Source of the DNA: Simkaniaceae bacterium
Lineage (GTDB): Bacteria > Chlamydiota > Chlamydiia > Chlamydiales > JACRBE01
Assembly: GCA_022763045.1 (NCBI GenBank)
Contig: JALEGI010000003.1
Span: 1-64,000, forward strand
Direction of reading: 5' to 3'
Length of the DNA stretch: 64,000 bases
Shown here: positions 35,603-44,317 of the stretch, in pieces
Layout of the letters: the number at the start of each line of letters is the position of its first letter
How positions within the stretch are numbered: position 1 is the first letter of the stretch
The notes under the pieces: generated by a model
What the model saw: only the letters and a program-made list of their open reading frames with translations
Told to the model about the DNA's origin: nothing
Database searches by the model: none
Program-made: the position numbers and the translations under genes

Positions 35603-37033
35603 ATGGAGATTGAACAAGGTAATAACAAACGCGTAATTTCTCTCTTTGTCTTAACGATGCTGAACGTGTCGATTATGGCAAGTTTACGCAACCTCCCACT
35701 AGTCGCTGAATTTGGCTACAGTTCAATTTTCTTTTTCTTTTTAGCGGGTCTTCTTTTCTTGATTCCTTGCGCTCTAGTTTCGGCTGAGCTTGCAACAGGC
35801 TGGCCTCATTCTGGTGGTATTTACATTTGGGTGCGTGAAGCTTTTGGTGACCGTTGGGGCTTTTTTGCTATCTGGATGCAATGGGTTCATAACGTCACTT
35901 GGTATCCCGCAATTCTCTCCTTTGTTGCGACAACTTTGACCTATGTTATTTTTGGTCATGAGGTCGTTAATCGCCTCTATACGTTTCTTGTAATCATTAT
36001 CTGTTTCTGGGGAATGACGTTAATGAACTACCTGGGAATTCGCGTCTCTACACTCTTTTCAACGATAGGTGTAATCGGCGGCACCATTGTCCCTGGCATC
36101 TTTATCATCTACCTCGGTGTCCAATGGCTCGCTACAGGACAACCTGCACAAATTCAATTTTCCTGGAATGCTCTCGTTCCTGAATTTAATAGCCTTCAAA
36201 ACCTTGTATTTCTTGGAGGACTCTTTTTAGCATTTGCAGGTTTGGAGGTTTCAGCAGGTTATGCAGGTGAAGTTAAAGAGCCGCAAAAAAACTACCCTAG
36301 ATCGATCATCTTTGGCGCTCTTATCACCTTTCTTCTTTTCATGCTTGGCTCTCTTGCAATTGCATTTGTTATTCCAAAATCCAACATCTCTCTTGTTGCT
36401 GGTTTGATGGAGGCCTTCCAGATATTTTTAATACGCTATAACCTGACACCCCTACTTCCAATTCTTGGCATTCTTCTAATTATTGGAGCTATTGCGGAAG
36501 TCAACTCTTGGATTATTGGACCAGTAAAGGCGCTATTTGAAACGGCCGAACATGGAGATCTACACCCGCTTTTCCAAAGACAAAACAAACACGGAATGCC
36601 TACAAATCTACTACTTTTCCAGGCAATTATAGTAACGCTGGTTGCCTGCGTCTTTCTCGTTATGCCAGATTTAAGCATCTCCTACTGGATCCTATCGGCT
36701 CTAAGCATTCAAATCTATTTAGCGATGTATCTATTTATGTTTGCAGCCGCAATTCGTCTGCGCTACACACACTCTCACGTCGAGCGCGCCTATAGCATTC
36801 CCCACCCACATAAGGGCATGTGGGTAGTTGCCTGCGTCGGGATTTTAGCCTCTCTTTTTGCCTTCCTTCTCGTGTACGTACCACCTGCGGGCTTTGAAAT
36901 TGGAAGTCTTCTCTTTTACGAGCTCTTCTTAATCATCGGCTTTGTTGTAATGGCAGCGATACCAATCATTCTACACGCATTTAAAAAGCCTGAGTGGGAC
37001 CCAACTCATGAGGGGCACTTTACAAACAAATAG
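35603..37033 (+). CDS. gadC: APC-family amino acid antiporter, GadC-like (glutamate:GABA)
   Basis: 476 residues with about 12 membrane segments. The APC start motif (VLTMLNVSIMASLRNLP) and TM6 region (FAGLEVSAGYAGEVKEPQKNYPRS) match the glutamate:GABA antiporter (GGA) group. A gadB-type decarboxylase lies at 59389 in the same window, so a Glu-in/GABA-out acid-resistance couple is likely, though the two are 23 kb apart. The C-terminal plug of E. coli GadC is not obvious. AAAGG precedes the ATG. Substrate assignment is probable, not certain. Confidence 0.85.
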   Translation: MEIEQGNNKRVISLFVLTMLNVSIMASLRNLPLVAEFGYSSIFFFFLAGLLFLIPCALVSAELATGWPHSGGIYIWVREAFGDRWGFFAIWMQWVHNVTWYPAILSFVATTLTYVIFGHEVVNRLYTFLVIIICFWGMTLMNYLGIRVSTLFSTIGVIGGTIVPGIFIIYLGVQWLATGQPAQIQFSWNALVPEFNSLQNLVFLGGLFLAFAGLEVSAGYAGEVKEPQKNYPRSIIFGALITFLLFMLGSLAIAFVIPKSNISLVAGLMEAFQIFLIRYNLTPLLPILGILLIIGAIAEVNSWIIGPVKALFETAEHGDLHPLFQRQNKHGMPTNLLLFQAIIVTLVACVFLVMPDLSISYWILSALSIQIYLAMYLFMFAAAIRLRYTHSHVERAYSIPHPHKGMWVVACVGILASLFAFLLVYVPPAGFEIGSLLFYELFLIIGFVVMAAIPIILHAFKKPEWDPTHEGHFTNK

Positions 37034-37054
37034 GGCTATGTACATAATATATGT

Positions 37055-38308
37055 ATGTCAGTCCCCCTCCCAGAGAAACTCAGACCTAAGACCTTTTCAG
37101 ATGTGATCGGTCAACAGCATCTTCTTGGTGAAAACGGACTTCTGACTAAGGTCGCAGATAAAAAATACCCCATCTCTATTCTCCTGTGGGGACCCCCTGG
37201 ATGCGGTAAAACGACAATTGCCCGCCTTTATGCTAAAGCTTTCGACTCCGAATTTATTTCATTTAGCGCTGTATTCAATTCAATCACAGATTTAAAGAAA
37301 ATCATCAAAGAGTTTAAAGAGCGCCCCCTATTTAAAAAGAAACTCATTGTCTTCGTCGATGAAATCCACAGATTCAACAAAGCGCAACAAGACGCCTTTC
37401 TTCCCTACTTGGAAGATGGAACGCTCCTATTAATAGGTGCGACAACTGAAAATCCCTCTTTTGCCTTAAATAATGCCCTTCTTTCAAGGTTGCGCGTCTT
37501 CGAATTACGCCATTTAGATAAAAGCTCTCTTAAAGTTATACTCGACAGATTCCAAACGAATTACGGCATAGAAATTGAACTTTCAGCTCAAGAGGCGCTT
37601 ATTGAGCAATCATCTGGCGACGCTAGGCACCTATTAAACTTATTAGAAAATGTCTTAGAATTTTCTAAAGGAAAAAAGGTCGATCTAGAGGAGTTAAAGG
37701 GGCTGCTACAAAAGAGACTACCTCTTTACGACCGCGCAAGTGAAGAGCACTACAACCTTATCTCTGCTCTACATAAATCTGTAAGGGGCTCAGATCCCGA
37801 CGCCGCGCTCTACTGGCTTGTTCGAATGCTTAAAGCGGGTGAAGATCCACGCTTTCTTGCAAGGCGATTAATTCGTATGGCATCAGAAGACGTTGGTATG
37901 GCAGATCCACAAGCTCTTGTGATCTGTAACAATGCAGCAATCACCTATGAGCGCCTTGGCTCTCCTGAGGGCGAGCTCGCACTTGCAGAGGCCACAATCT
38001 ACCTAGCTTTAGCTCCCAAAAGCAACGCCACCTATCTTGCTTATAAAAAAGCAGTTGCAAAAGTTGAAGATTCAGGACACCTCTCACCTCCCAAGACAAT
38101 TTTAAATGCGCCGACTAAGTTGATGAAAGAGAGCGGCTACGGCGAGGGCTACCTCTATGACCACGACCAGCCTAATGGATTTTCTGGACAGAACTATTTT
38201 CCAGACGAGTTTAGCTCAAGACCTAAATTTTATACCCCTGTTAGTAGGGGGTTTGAAAGAGAAATGGAAAAAAGAATTAGTTATTTTGATAAATTAAGAA
38301 ATAAATGA
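37055..38308 (+). CDS. rarA: Replication-associated recombination protein RarA/MgsA
   Basis: 417 residues, AAA+ clamp-loader-like ATPase. Walker A GPPGCGKTT, Walker B VFVDEIHRF, sensor 1 GATTENPSF and arginine finger region SRLRVFEL are in order, and the C-terminal tetramerisation region (EGELALAEA, PKSNATYLAY) is that of RarA/MgsA/WRNIP1. It acts at stalled replication forks in the cytoplasm. It starts 21 bp after the antiporter stop and may be co-transcribed. The structured RNA leader of the next gene follows its 3' end. Confidence 0.96.
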   Translation: MSVPLPEKLRPKTFSDVIGQQHLLGENGLLTKVADKKYPISILLWGPPGCGKTTIARLYAKAFDSEFISFSAVFNSITDLKKIIKEFKERPLFKKKLIVFVDEIHRFNKAQQDAFLPYLEDGTLLLIGATTENPSFALNNALLSRLRVFELRHLDKSSLKVILDRFQTNYGIEIELSAQEALIEQSSGDARHLLNLLENVLEFSKGKKVDLEELKGLLQKRLPLYDRASEEHYNLISALHKSVRGSDPDAALYWLVRMLKAGEDPRFLARRLIRMASEDVGMADPQALVICNNAAITYERLGSPEGELALAEATIYLALAPKSNATYLAYKKAVAKVEDSGHLSPPKTILNAPTKLMKESGYGEGYLYDHDQPNGFSGQNYFPDEFSSRPKFYTPVSRGFEREMEKRISYFDKLRNK

Positions 38309-38346
38309 TATAAATAAGTCAAAGGGGAAGTTTATTTTATCTCGTG

Positions 38347-38460
38347 TAAAATAACCCTCGGCACAGCTGCCTCTTGGTGAGGCGACACGTCCCTTGTGGA
38401 CATGCTTTTCGCCGGGTCCTCTTCCCTTTTGACACCTCTTCTAAAGAGGTGTTTTTTTTT
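38347..38460 (+). ncRNA. Structured leader RNA with terminator (riboswitch-like) upstream of the M20 hydrolase
   Basis: After a TAAAAT -10-like box (38347-38352), the RNA can fold a closing stem CUCGGC/GCCGGG (38357-38362 with 38411-38416) enclosing two hairpins, GCCUC-uuggu-GAGGC (38369-38383) and GUCC-cuugu-GGAC (38389-38401). A rho-independent terminator follows: ACACCTCTT/AAGAGGTGT (38432-38440, 38444-38452) plus eight more T to 38460. The hydrolase Shine-Dalgarno GGAG begins at 38461. The order aptamer-terminator-RBS is that of a transcriptional riboswitch or attenuator. I do not recognise a known class; a free-standing small RNA is the alternative. Confidence 0.55.
38432..38460 (+). terminator. 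Rho-independent terminator directly before the M20 hydrolase ATG
   Basis: 9-bp perfect stem with a 3-nt loop followed by an uninterrupted T-run ending at 38460. The next bases are GGAG (RBS) and ATG at 38469, so the terminator sits in the 5' leader of the gene rather than at the end of a convincing upstream operon. Confidence 0.85.
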
Positions 38461-38468
38461 GGAGTAAT

Positions 38469-39611
38469 ATGAGCGATTTAGAAAGCTACACAATTGATAT
38501 TCGAAGAAAATTACACGAAATTCCAGAATTAAGCTGGGAAGAGGAGAAGACGCTAGAACTCATCCATTCAGAGATCGAAAAAATCCTGTCCCAATCCCCT
38601 TTCGACCATTCGATTGAGGTGAAAAAAGGGGGAATTGTCGTTGATATCAATATCGATCCAAAACTTCCAAGAAGGCTTCTACGTGCAGATTGTGACGCCC
38701 TTCCAATCGAAGAGAAAACACATCTTCCCTACAGCTCAAAAAACCCTGGAGTGATGCACGCCTGTGGCCACGACTGTCACAGTGCAATGCTCCTTGGCGC
38801 ACTTAAGGGACTCTCAAAACCTAAGTATAACCTGAGGTTTGTCTGGCAAAGGGCCGAAGAGCAGTGCTTCCCGATGTCTGGGGGCTGCACACTTGTTAAA
38901 AAGGAAAACCTTCTTGACGGAGTTGATGAAGTCTATGGCCTGCACATCATCTCAAATTACCAAAAGGGAACGTTTTATAGCGCCCCTACCAAGCTCATGG
39001 CAAATTCAGGTTTTTTTGAGATGCGAATAGAAACTGCCGGCGGACATGTGATGAATCCACATATTGAAGCTAATGCTATCGATGTGAGTGTCGATATTCA
39101 CACTGCACTTCGTGGACTTCCTGTAAGAGTCCTAGGCCCTATTGAGCAGGTTTCATTCGTCCCTACGATTTCCAAGGCCGGTCAAACAGCTAACATTAGA
39201 CCAAGCTCAGTTGACTTGTGCTACTCCTTTCGCAACTTTAGCGATCACGACAACCGTAAAAAGTTTGTTCATGCTTTACAAGAGCGTGTGGAAAATATTA
39301 TCAATGGTTATTCCAACGCAAAACTGACTAAGTTTGAGTTTATTGAGGGCTACCCTCCCGTCATCAATGACCCTGAAAGCTATGAAAAAGTGAATGAGGC
39401 GCTACTAAAAGCTGGTTATAAGACTGAGCTTCAATCCCCTCTATTTTGTGGCGAAGATTTTGCCTATTACCTTGAAAAGAGACCTGGAGCTTTTTGGCTT
39501 TTAGGAGCAAAACAGGGAGAGGGATGGGACCACCACACTCCCCTCTTTAACCCTGATGAATCGGCTATGATTCACGGAGTAAACTACTGGCTCTCTCTCT
39601 CATCAGATTGA
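38469..39611 (+). CDS. M20 family amidohydrolase (hippuricase/acyl-amino-acid hydrolase-like)
   Basis: 380 residues, M20D peptidase family. Metal ligands appear in DCDALPIEE, HACGHDCHSAML and the EEQCFPMSGG region (Glu pair), with His in the late GEDFAYY segment region. The GGHVMNPH motif marks the dimerisation domain insert. Family members remove acyl groups from amino acids or cut short peptides, for example hippurate or N-acetyl-diaminopimelate. No signal peptide. The leader RNA upstream suggests expression controlled by a small metabolite. The 3' end overlaps a small minus-strand gene by 28 bp. Confidence 0.93.
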   Translation: MSDLESYTIDIRRKLHEIPELSWEEEKTLELIHSEIEKILSQSPFDHSIEVKKGGIVVDINIDPKLPRRLLRADCDALPIEEKTHLPYSSKNPGVMHACGHDCHSAMLLGALKGLSKPKYNLRFVWQRAEEQCFPMSGGCTLVKKENLLDGVDEVYGLHIISNYQKGTFYSAPTKLMANSGFFEMRIETAGGHVMNPHIEANAIDVSVDIHTALRGLPVRVLGPIEQVSFVPTISKAGQTANIRPSSVDLCYSFRNFSDHDNRKKFVHALQERVENIINGYSNAKLTKFEFIEGYPPVINDPESYEKVNEALLKAGYKTELQSPLFCGEDFAYYLEKRPGAFWLLGAKQGEGWDHHTPLFNPDESAMIHGVNYWLSLSSD

Positions 39612-39871
39612 AACTGCAGGGGAAATCTCTCTTGGTGATCTAGGTTGAGCTCCTCATTAAAGTTTTTCACCATCCAGTTGAACTTATCCAAAAAGACCTC
39701 TAAATCTGGAGCTTCTTTGTAGTGATTCACCTGGTGGTTGAACCACTTGAGCTGATCTTGCAACTTTTCTTTCACAGAAGGTGCCACATCTGATTGGTAG
39801 AGATAGGAATGCATGTCGTTTCTTTCTTTATCGATTTCAACAAATAAACTTTCCCTATTATTATGTTCCAT
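39584..39871 (-). CDS. Small hypothetical protein (95 aa)
   Basis: 95 residues from the ATG at 39871, which has GGAGGA 4-5 nt upstream; the upstream TTG at 39883 is not needed. Highly polar and acidic, predicted as an alpha-helical hairpin with two amphipathic helices, no Cys and no membrane span. It could be a small regulator or structural coiled-coil protein, but I recognise no family. The 28-bp overlap with the M20 hydrolase 3' end is in a non-conserved tail. Confidence 0.7.
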   Translation of the reverse strand: MEHNNRESLFVEIDKERNDMHSYLYQSDVAPSVKEKLQDQLKWFNHQVNHYKEAPDLEVFLDKFNWMVKNFNEELNLDHQERFPLQFQSDERESQ

Positions 39872-40007
39872 AAATTCCTCCAAATCTATAAATGTTGTAA
39901 TATCAAAATATAAAAATTACAATCAATACAAACTAACAAAAAAATTCTTGCCATCAACTCCTGGGTTCAAGTAGTATCTGGAAAAATTTTCTATAACCGG
40001 TTGATTA

Positions 40008-41231
40008 ATGAACCTTAAATATCTTCCATTTGTTTTTGCAGCTGCAATCACACTGACTGTCAGTGGTTGCCTTGCAACAGGATATAAAGGGACATCAACC
40101 GCGTTAACAACTGCTGTCAATCAACTCGAAGCGGTAAAAGCAAACGAAATTCTCTTCCACTGGCACCAGCAAAAGTCGGGAGGCCTCTATACAACTCACC
40201 CGAGTCTAGCGCGTTATATCAATAAAGTGGGCTCAAGACTGGCACGCGTTTCCGACTTCCCAAAACTTCCCTATGAGTTTGTGATCGTCAACGACCCAGC
40301 TCCTCATGCGATAGCCTTTTTGAGTGGAAAAATTGCCATCAACCGTGGACTCCTTTTACAACTGGAAAATGAGGCAGAACTTGCTGCGGTATTAGCTCAA
40401 AATATTGCACTAAGCCCTCTGCTTTATAAGGGAATTCAAGAGAACAAATTTCCACTTTTTGCTCAATCGAGCTCTTCACTCAAAAAGATCATCTTACAAC
40501 AACTTGAATACCAACCCCTTCCTTTTGAAACCGAACTCGAACTCGACGCAAAGGCTGTTGAATACCTATCAAGAGCGGGCTATGAACCAAAAGCGCTTTT
40601 ATCCCTACATTTTAAGTTGATGGGAGCAAAGCAGAAGATAAAGAGTTTTAGAGGACTCTCTATTCACCCCTACTCTGACAAGAGAATCAATGCTACGACA
40701 AAACTTCTTCAAGGTTATAATGAAGGTGGGTACTTTGGTAGCTCAACCTATCAAGAAGCGATTAAACCTCTAAAAAATACTGAATCTGCCTATGACCTTC
40801 TTGAAAAAGGCATGCTAGCGAGAGAAAATGAGGATTTTGAGGGGGCGCTGGGTAAAGCAGAGGGTGGACTTACAATTGAGCCACTTGAAGTCAACCTTCA
40901 CCTTCTTAAAGGTCAGGCGCAAATGTACTCAAACCGCTTTGAAAATGCTCTACACGCTTTTAACAGAGCAATTCAACTCGATCCCGAGTACTACCGCTCC
41001 TTTTTAGAGCGCGGCATCCTCTTTTTTCAAGAAGAGAAATACACTGATGCCATAGAAGACCTTGAGGCGTCCTACAAACTACTGCCTTCGCAAGAAGCGG
41101 CCTATTTCTTAGCCAAGGCACACAAACAATTGGGCGAAATAGATATGGCAAGAAATTACTTCCAAGAAATTACCAACTACCAAAGTGAATTTGGGCAAAA
41201 GGCTCAAGAAGAGCTAGAAGCGCTCAGATAA
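40008..41231 (+). CDS. M48-like lipoprotein with TPR repeats, catalytic HExxH lost
   Basis: 407 residues: lipoprotein signal ending VSGC (Cys21), an M48/BepA-like domain (about 45-240), then TPR-type repeats (about 255-400). The layout is that of periplasmic BepA/YfgC proteases. The zinc motif HExxH, expected in ELAAVLAxxIA, reads Q131-N132-IA-L135: both His ligands and the catalytic Glu are gone, though the text on either side is normal (NEAELA, IALSPL). The third-ligand region ELELDAKAVEYLSRAGY keeps its Glu. It is therefore probably a dead relative acting as a chaperone or scaffold in outer-membrane assembly. Frame and codon use are intact. Confidence 0.9.
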   Translation: MNLKYLPFVFAAAITLTVSGCLATGYKGTSTALTTAVNQLEAVKANEILFHWHQQKSGGLYTTHPSLARYINKVGSRLARVSDFPKLPYEFVIVNDPAPHAIAFLSGKIAINRGLLLQLENEAELAAVLAQNIALSPLLYKGIQENKFPLFAQSSSSLKKIILQQLEYQPLPFETELELDAKAVEYLSRAGYEPKALLSLHFKLMGAKQKIKSFRGLSIHPYSDKRINATTKLLQGYNEGGYFGSSTYQEAIKPLKNTESAYDLLEKGMLARENEDFEGALGKAEGGLTIEPLEVNLHLLKGQAQMYSNRFENALHAFNRAIQLDPEYYRSFLERGILFFQEEKYTDAIEDLEASYKLLPSQEAAYFLAKAHKQLGEIDMARNYFQEITNYQSEFGQKAQEELEALR

Positions 41232-41770
41232 ATTCTTGTTTCTCCCCAAGGGAAGGATGCTGGCACTGAATCGATCTCTTTAAAAAGGGGCTCGCCAACA
41301 CTCAAAACTTTGACTGGATATTTTTCGAGATGAGTTTTGAGCTCCCTTATTAGATACTCGTTCATACAGGTGCCTGCTAGATAGACCCAATCTACGCCTT
41401 CAAACCGAAGCGTGAGTAGATCGCGATTTTGAAACGCAATACCGCTCAGTTTTAAAAAAGAGACAACCCACTCAGCTCTCTCTATAAATTTTGGGTTGTG
41501 ATCAACTCCAAGAGTCACGCAGCCTGCTATGTGGTGAAAACAAAATGCAGCCCGACCAGTCCCAGATCCAAGATCAATCAGTGAATCCCCTTTTTTCACT
41601 CCAAAATAGTCTATAATTTGCTTCACTACCTCAAGCGGAGTCTCGCCGTAATCATGAAGCAATTTTGCGGCTCGCGATTGGTTAAATTTGCGCGCACACC
41701 GATAGGGGTTTTCCCACAAATAGGCAAGTGATAGCGCAAGGCGAATAGAGTGCGGAAGTAATTTTACCAA
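41204..41770 (-). CDS. Class I SAM-dependent methyltransferase
   Basis: 188 residues. The SAM-binding motif I is LIDLGSGTGRAAF, followed by an acidic strand-2 residue in LGVDHNP and a motif IV-like DWVYLAGT. No PxxY or Cys-based motif identifies the acceptor. Related bacterial proteins of this size are small-molecule or lipid methyltransferases. It overlaps the MBL-hydrolase gene by 7 bp on the same strand and so is part of that operon. The 3' end overlaps the M48-like gene by 28 bp. Confidence 0.88.
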   Translation of the reverse strand: MVKLLPHSIRLALSLAYLWENPYRCARKFNQSRAAKLLHDYGETPLEVVKQIIDYFGVKKGDSLIDLGSGTGRAAFCFHHIAGCVTLGVDHNPKFIERAEWVVSFLKLSGIAFQNRDLLTLRFEGVDWVYLAGTCMNEYLIRELKTHLEKYPVKVLSVGEPLFKEIDSVPASFPWGETRIYLSASSSS

Positions 41771-42735
41771 TTAATTGTTTGCCCAGGGTCTACAACACGA
41801 AAGGCAAGCGGATTGATGTTTGACTCTGCCAAAGAGAGATAGAGATCATAGGGCGGCTGCTCCATCCCTTCACCTGAGAGACAAAATGTCTTCCAATGCA
41901 TCCCTAAACTCAGCTTTGACTTCACATCCTTGTGAATCTGAACCGCCTTGTCAGGATCGATATGAACAGGCGCCATAAACTCATGTGGGACATACGTTCC
42001 AATGGGAATCAAACTTAAATCAATATCGCTGAACCGATCGCCAATACGTTTAAAATCAACTGGATTATACCCAGTATCGCCCACAAAATAAAGGCGTTTT
42101 GATTTTTTATTTCCCCTTTTGAAATCGAGCACCCATCCCGCCCAAAGAGTATTGTTTTGATGCCACCCCCCTCGTCCAGAGAAATGTTGGCAAGGCACAG
42201 CAGTTGCGGTAATTTTTAATGCCTTTGAGTCAACAACTGAGTGCTGCCACCAGTGGTGCTCATTGACATTGTAAATCCCCCTTCGGTGAAACCAGCGCTC
42301 TAGACCGACAGGTACAAGCCAGAGCATATTTGGGAAGCGCTCTTTAAGCTTTTTCACGCTCTTAGAGCAGAGATGATCGTAATGGTCGTGACTGACAACA
42401 CATGCATCGATCTCTGGCAGATCCTCAATAGAAATTGCAGGAGCATGGTGGCGCTTAGGCCCAAAAAAGCGAAAAGGCGAACAGCGCTTGCCCCAAATTG
42501 GATCTGTTAAAATCCTAAAACCATCAACTTCAATAAGAAATGTGCAATGGTTGATCCAGGTAATCTGAGGCTCCATCTCATCGAGCCTCTCACTTGGATT
42601 GGGATACGAAAACCCCTTCGGCGGGCGCGGTGGAGGAAGCGCATCTTTATACCCTCCAACTTGCCACCAAACGATATCGACCAATCGTTTCTTAATGTCT
42701 TTAACGTGAGGGTTTTTGTATCTCTTTTTAAACAT
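41764..42735 (-). CDS. NAPE-PLD-like metallo-beta-lactamase-fold hydrolase
   Basis: 323 residues. MBL-fold signatures: WINHCTFLIEV, DPIWGKRCSPF, SHDHYDHLC (HxHxDH), HFSGRGGW and YFVGDTGYNP, with a late GMHWKTF. These segments are shared with N-acyl-phosphatidylethanolamine phospholipase D (NAPE-PLD) and bacterial YtnP/RomA-like hydrolases. It would use two metals to hydrolyse a lipid phosphodiester or similar substrate. It is cytoplasmic (no signal). The downstream methyltransferase overlaps it by 7 bp. Confidence 0.92.
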   Translation of the reverse strand: MFKKRYKNPHVKDIKKRLVDIVWWQVGGYKDALPPPRPPKGFSYPNPSERLDEMEPQITWINHCTFLIEVDGFRILTDPIWGKRCSPFRFFGPKRHHAPAISIEDLPEIDACVVSHDHYDHLCSKSVKKLKERFPNMLWLVPVGLERWFHRRGIYNVNEHHWWQHSVVDSKALKITATAVPCQHFSGRGGWHQNNTLWAGWVLDFKRGNKKSKRLYFVGDTGYNPVDFKRIGDRFSDIDLSLIPIGTYVPHEFMAPVHIDPDKAVQIHKDVKSKLSLGMHWKTFCLSGEGMEQPPYDLYLSLAESNINPLAFRVVDPGQTINW

Positions 42736-42799
42736 ATTACACTGTTATTTTACCAAAACAAACTAACATATATAATATGTAATTACAAAAGTCTACATT

Positions 42800-44317
42800 T
42801 TATTTAACAATTAAAGGAATTGATTCTGTTATTAAATCTGGACCATAAAACTGGATTGGACCTGGAAAGCGATAATCATCTGCGTATTTCCATGACTCGC
42901 GCTTTGAAGAGAAGCTTTTAAATGGGGCTCCATTGAGGTCAACTAAGGCTTTTTGGATGACAGGCTTCATTTTACCCTTACGCTCCTCCACGCATAGAAG
43001 GGAGGTGATAGGAAGAGCTGCAACTCCCCACTTTTCTATTGGTTGATGAATGTCTGTAACGCAAGCCATATAGCCAGTTTTTCCATGCGAGAGAATCACT
43101 CCAGCGCAGCTACCGAGCGCATAGCAATAATTAGCATCAAAGTGAGAGGGCAGCCCGCAGCGCCCCTCGTAGCCAAAAAAATGTTCTACGGGTGAAAAGT
43201 TCTCAATCGTGAGCTCTTTTTTCACAAGCTCTAAGATGAGCTTTTCTGTTTGGATATGTGAGACTTGAACATTCCCATGAGGGTCGCGATCCATTTGTAG
43301 CTGCTCTTGAATTGCAGAGGGTAAAGCGTGCAGCACCTTTTCTCCCTCTTTTGATAGCTCGCCTCGATTTAATTCTAAGATGAGCGACTTAAGCTCGGGA
43401 ATAAACTCAATTAATCCTTCCGGAATTAAAACGACGCCGTAATTTTTTCCCTCTCTAGCACGTTTTTCAATCATTTCCGCGAGCTCTTTTATGAGCTCAC
43501 TGAGAGCTTTACCCGAGTGCTCGATCTCTTCAGATATAAAGGTGTAGTTGGGCTGCGTGCGCAGCGCGCACTCTAGAGCGATATGCGAGGCGCTGCGTCC
43601 CATAAGTTTAACGAAATGGTAGTATTTTTTTGCAGAAATTGCATCTCGAGCAATGTTTCCAATCATCTCCGAATACGTTTTGGTCGCAGTATCAAAACCA
43701 AAAGAGATTTGGACATAGGGATTTTGCAAATCACCATCAATTGTCTTGGGGACCCCAACAACATTCACCTGTGATCCTAAGTATTCTGCAAGTACTGCTG
43801 CATTTGTATTTGAATCATCCCCGCCAATAACAACCAGTGCTTCGAGCTTTAAACTCTCAATCGTCTCCTTAGATTTTTTTAATTGCTCTTCACTCTCAAT
43901 CTTGGTGCGTCCAGATCCGATCATGTCAAATCCACCTTGATTACGGTAGCTAGCAATAAACTGAGAAGTTAACTCTTTGTAGTGCCCGTCGACAATTCCA
44001 CCAGGGCCGCCCAAAAAACCAAAGAGCTTGGAGCCCTTTGGAAGAGAGTCAAAAAGGCCAGCAATCACATTGTGCCCACCTGCAGCTTGGCCACCAGACA
44101 AGACAACACCCACTTTTAAGGGTTTACGCTCAATTGAGTCACCGGTGGAGCCTTTTAAAATTGGAGCGCCAAAGAGTGTGGGGAATTGCTTTTCTATTTC
44201 TTCTTGGTGGGAGATACATGTTGTTGATTTTTGCCCCTCGAGCCTTACCTGATCGATATTTTGTAGTATTTTTGGCAATTTTGGCGCTTCACTCGCTCTT
44301 TGCTCACATAAATCCAT
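42800..44317 (-). CDS. pfp: PPi-dependent 6-phosphofructokinase (long form)
   Basis: 505 residues from the ATG at 44317, with GGAG 5 nt upstream. N-terminal GVVLSGGQAAGGHNV, then GGDDSNTNA and PKTIDGD: an Asp in place of the ATP-enzyme Gly and a Lys in PKTIDGD are the residues that select pyrophosphate. Chlamydiae and plants use this long PPi type for reversible glycolysis. The start overlaps the sdaA stop as TAATG, so serine deamination and glycolysis genes are translated together. All substrate loops look intact. Confidence 0.95.
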   Translation of the reverse strand: MDLCEQRASEAPKLPKILQNIDQVRLEGQKSTTCISHQEEIEKQFPTLFGAPILKGSTGDSIERKPLKVGVVLSGGQAAGGHNVIAGLFDSLPKGSKLFGFLGGPGGIVDGHYKELTSQFIASYRNQGGFDMIGSGRTKIESEEQLKKSKETIESLKLEALVVIGGDDSNTNAAVLAEYLGSQVNVVGVPKTIDGDLQNPYVQISFGFDTATKTYSEMIGNIARDAISAKKYYHFVKLMGRSASHIALECALRTQPNYTFISEEIEHSGKALSELIKELAEMIEKRAREGKNYGVVLIPEGLIEFIPELKSLILELNRGELSKEGEKVLHALPSAIQEQLQMDRDPHGNVQVSHIQTEKLILELVKKELTIENFSPVEHFFGYEGRCGLPSHFDANYCYALGSCAGVILSHGKTGYMACVTDIHQPIEKWGVAALPITSLLCVEERKGKMKPVIQKALVDLNGAPFKSFSSKRESWKYADDYRFPGPIQFYGPDLITESIPLIVK

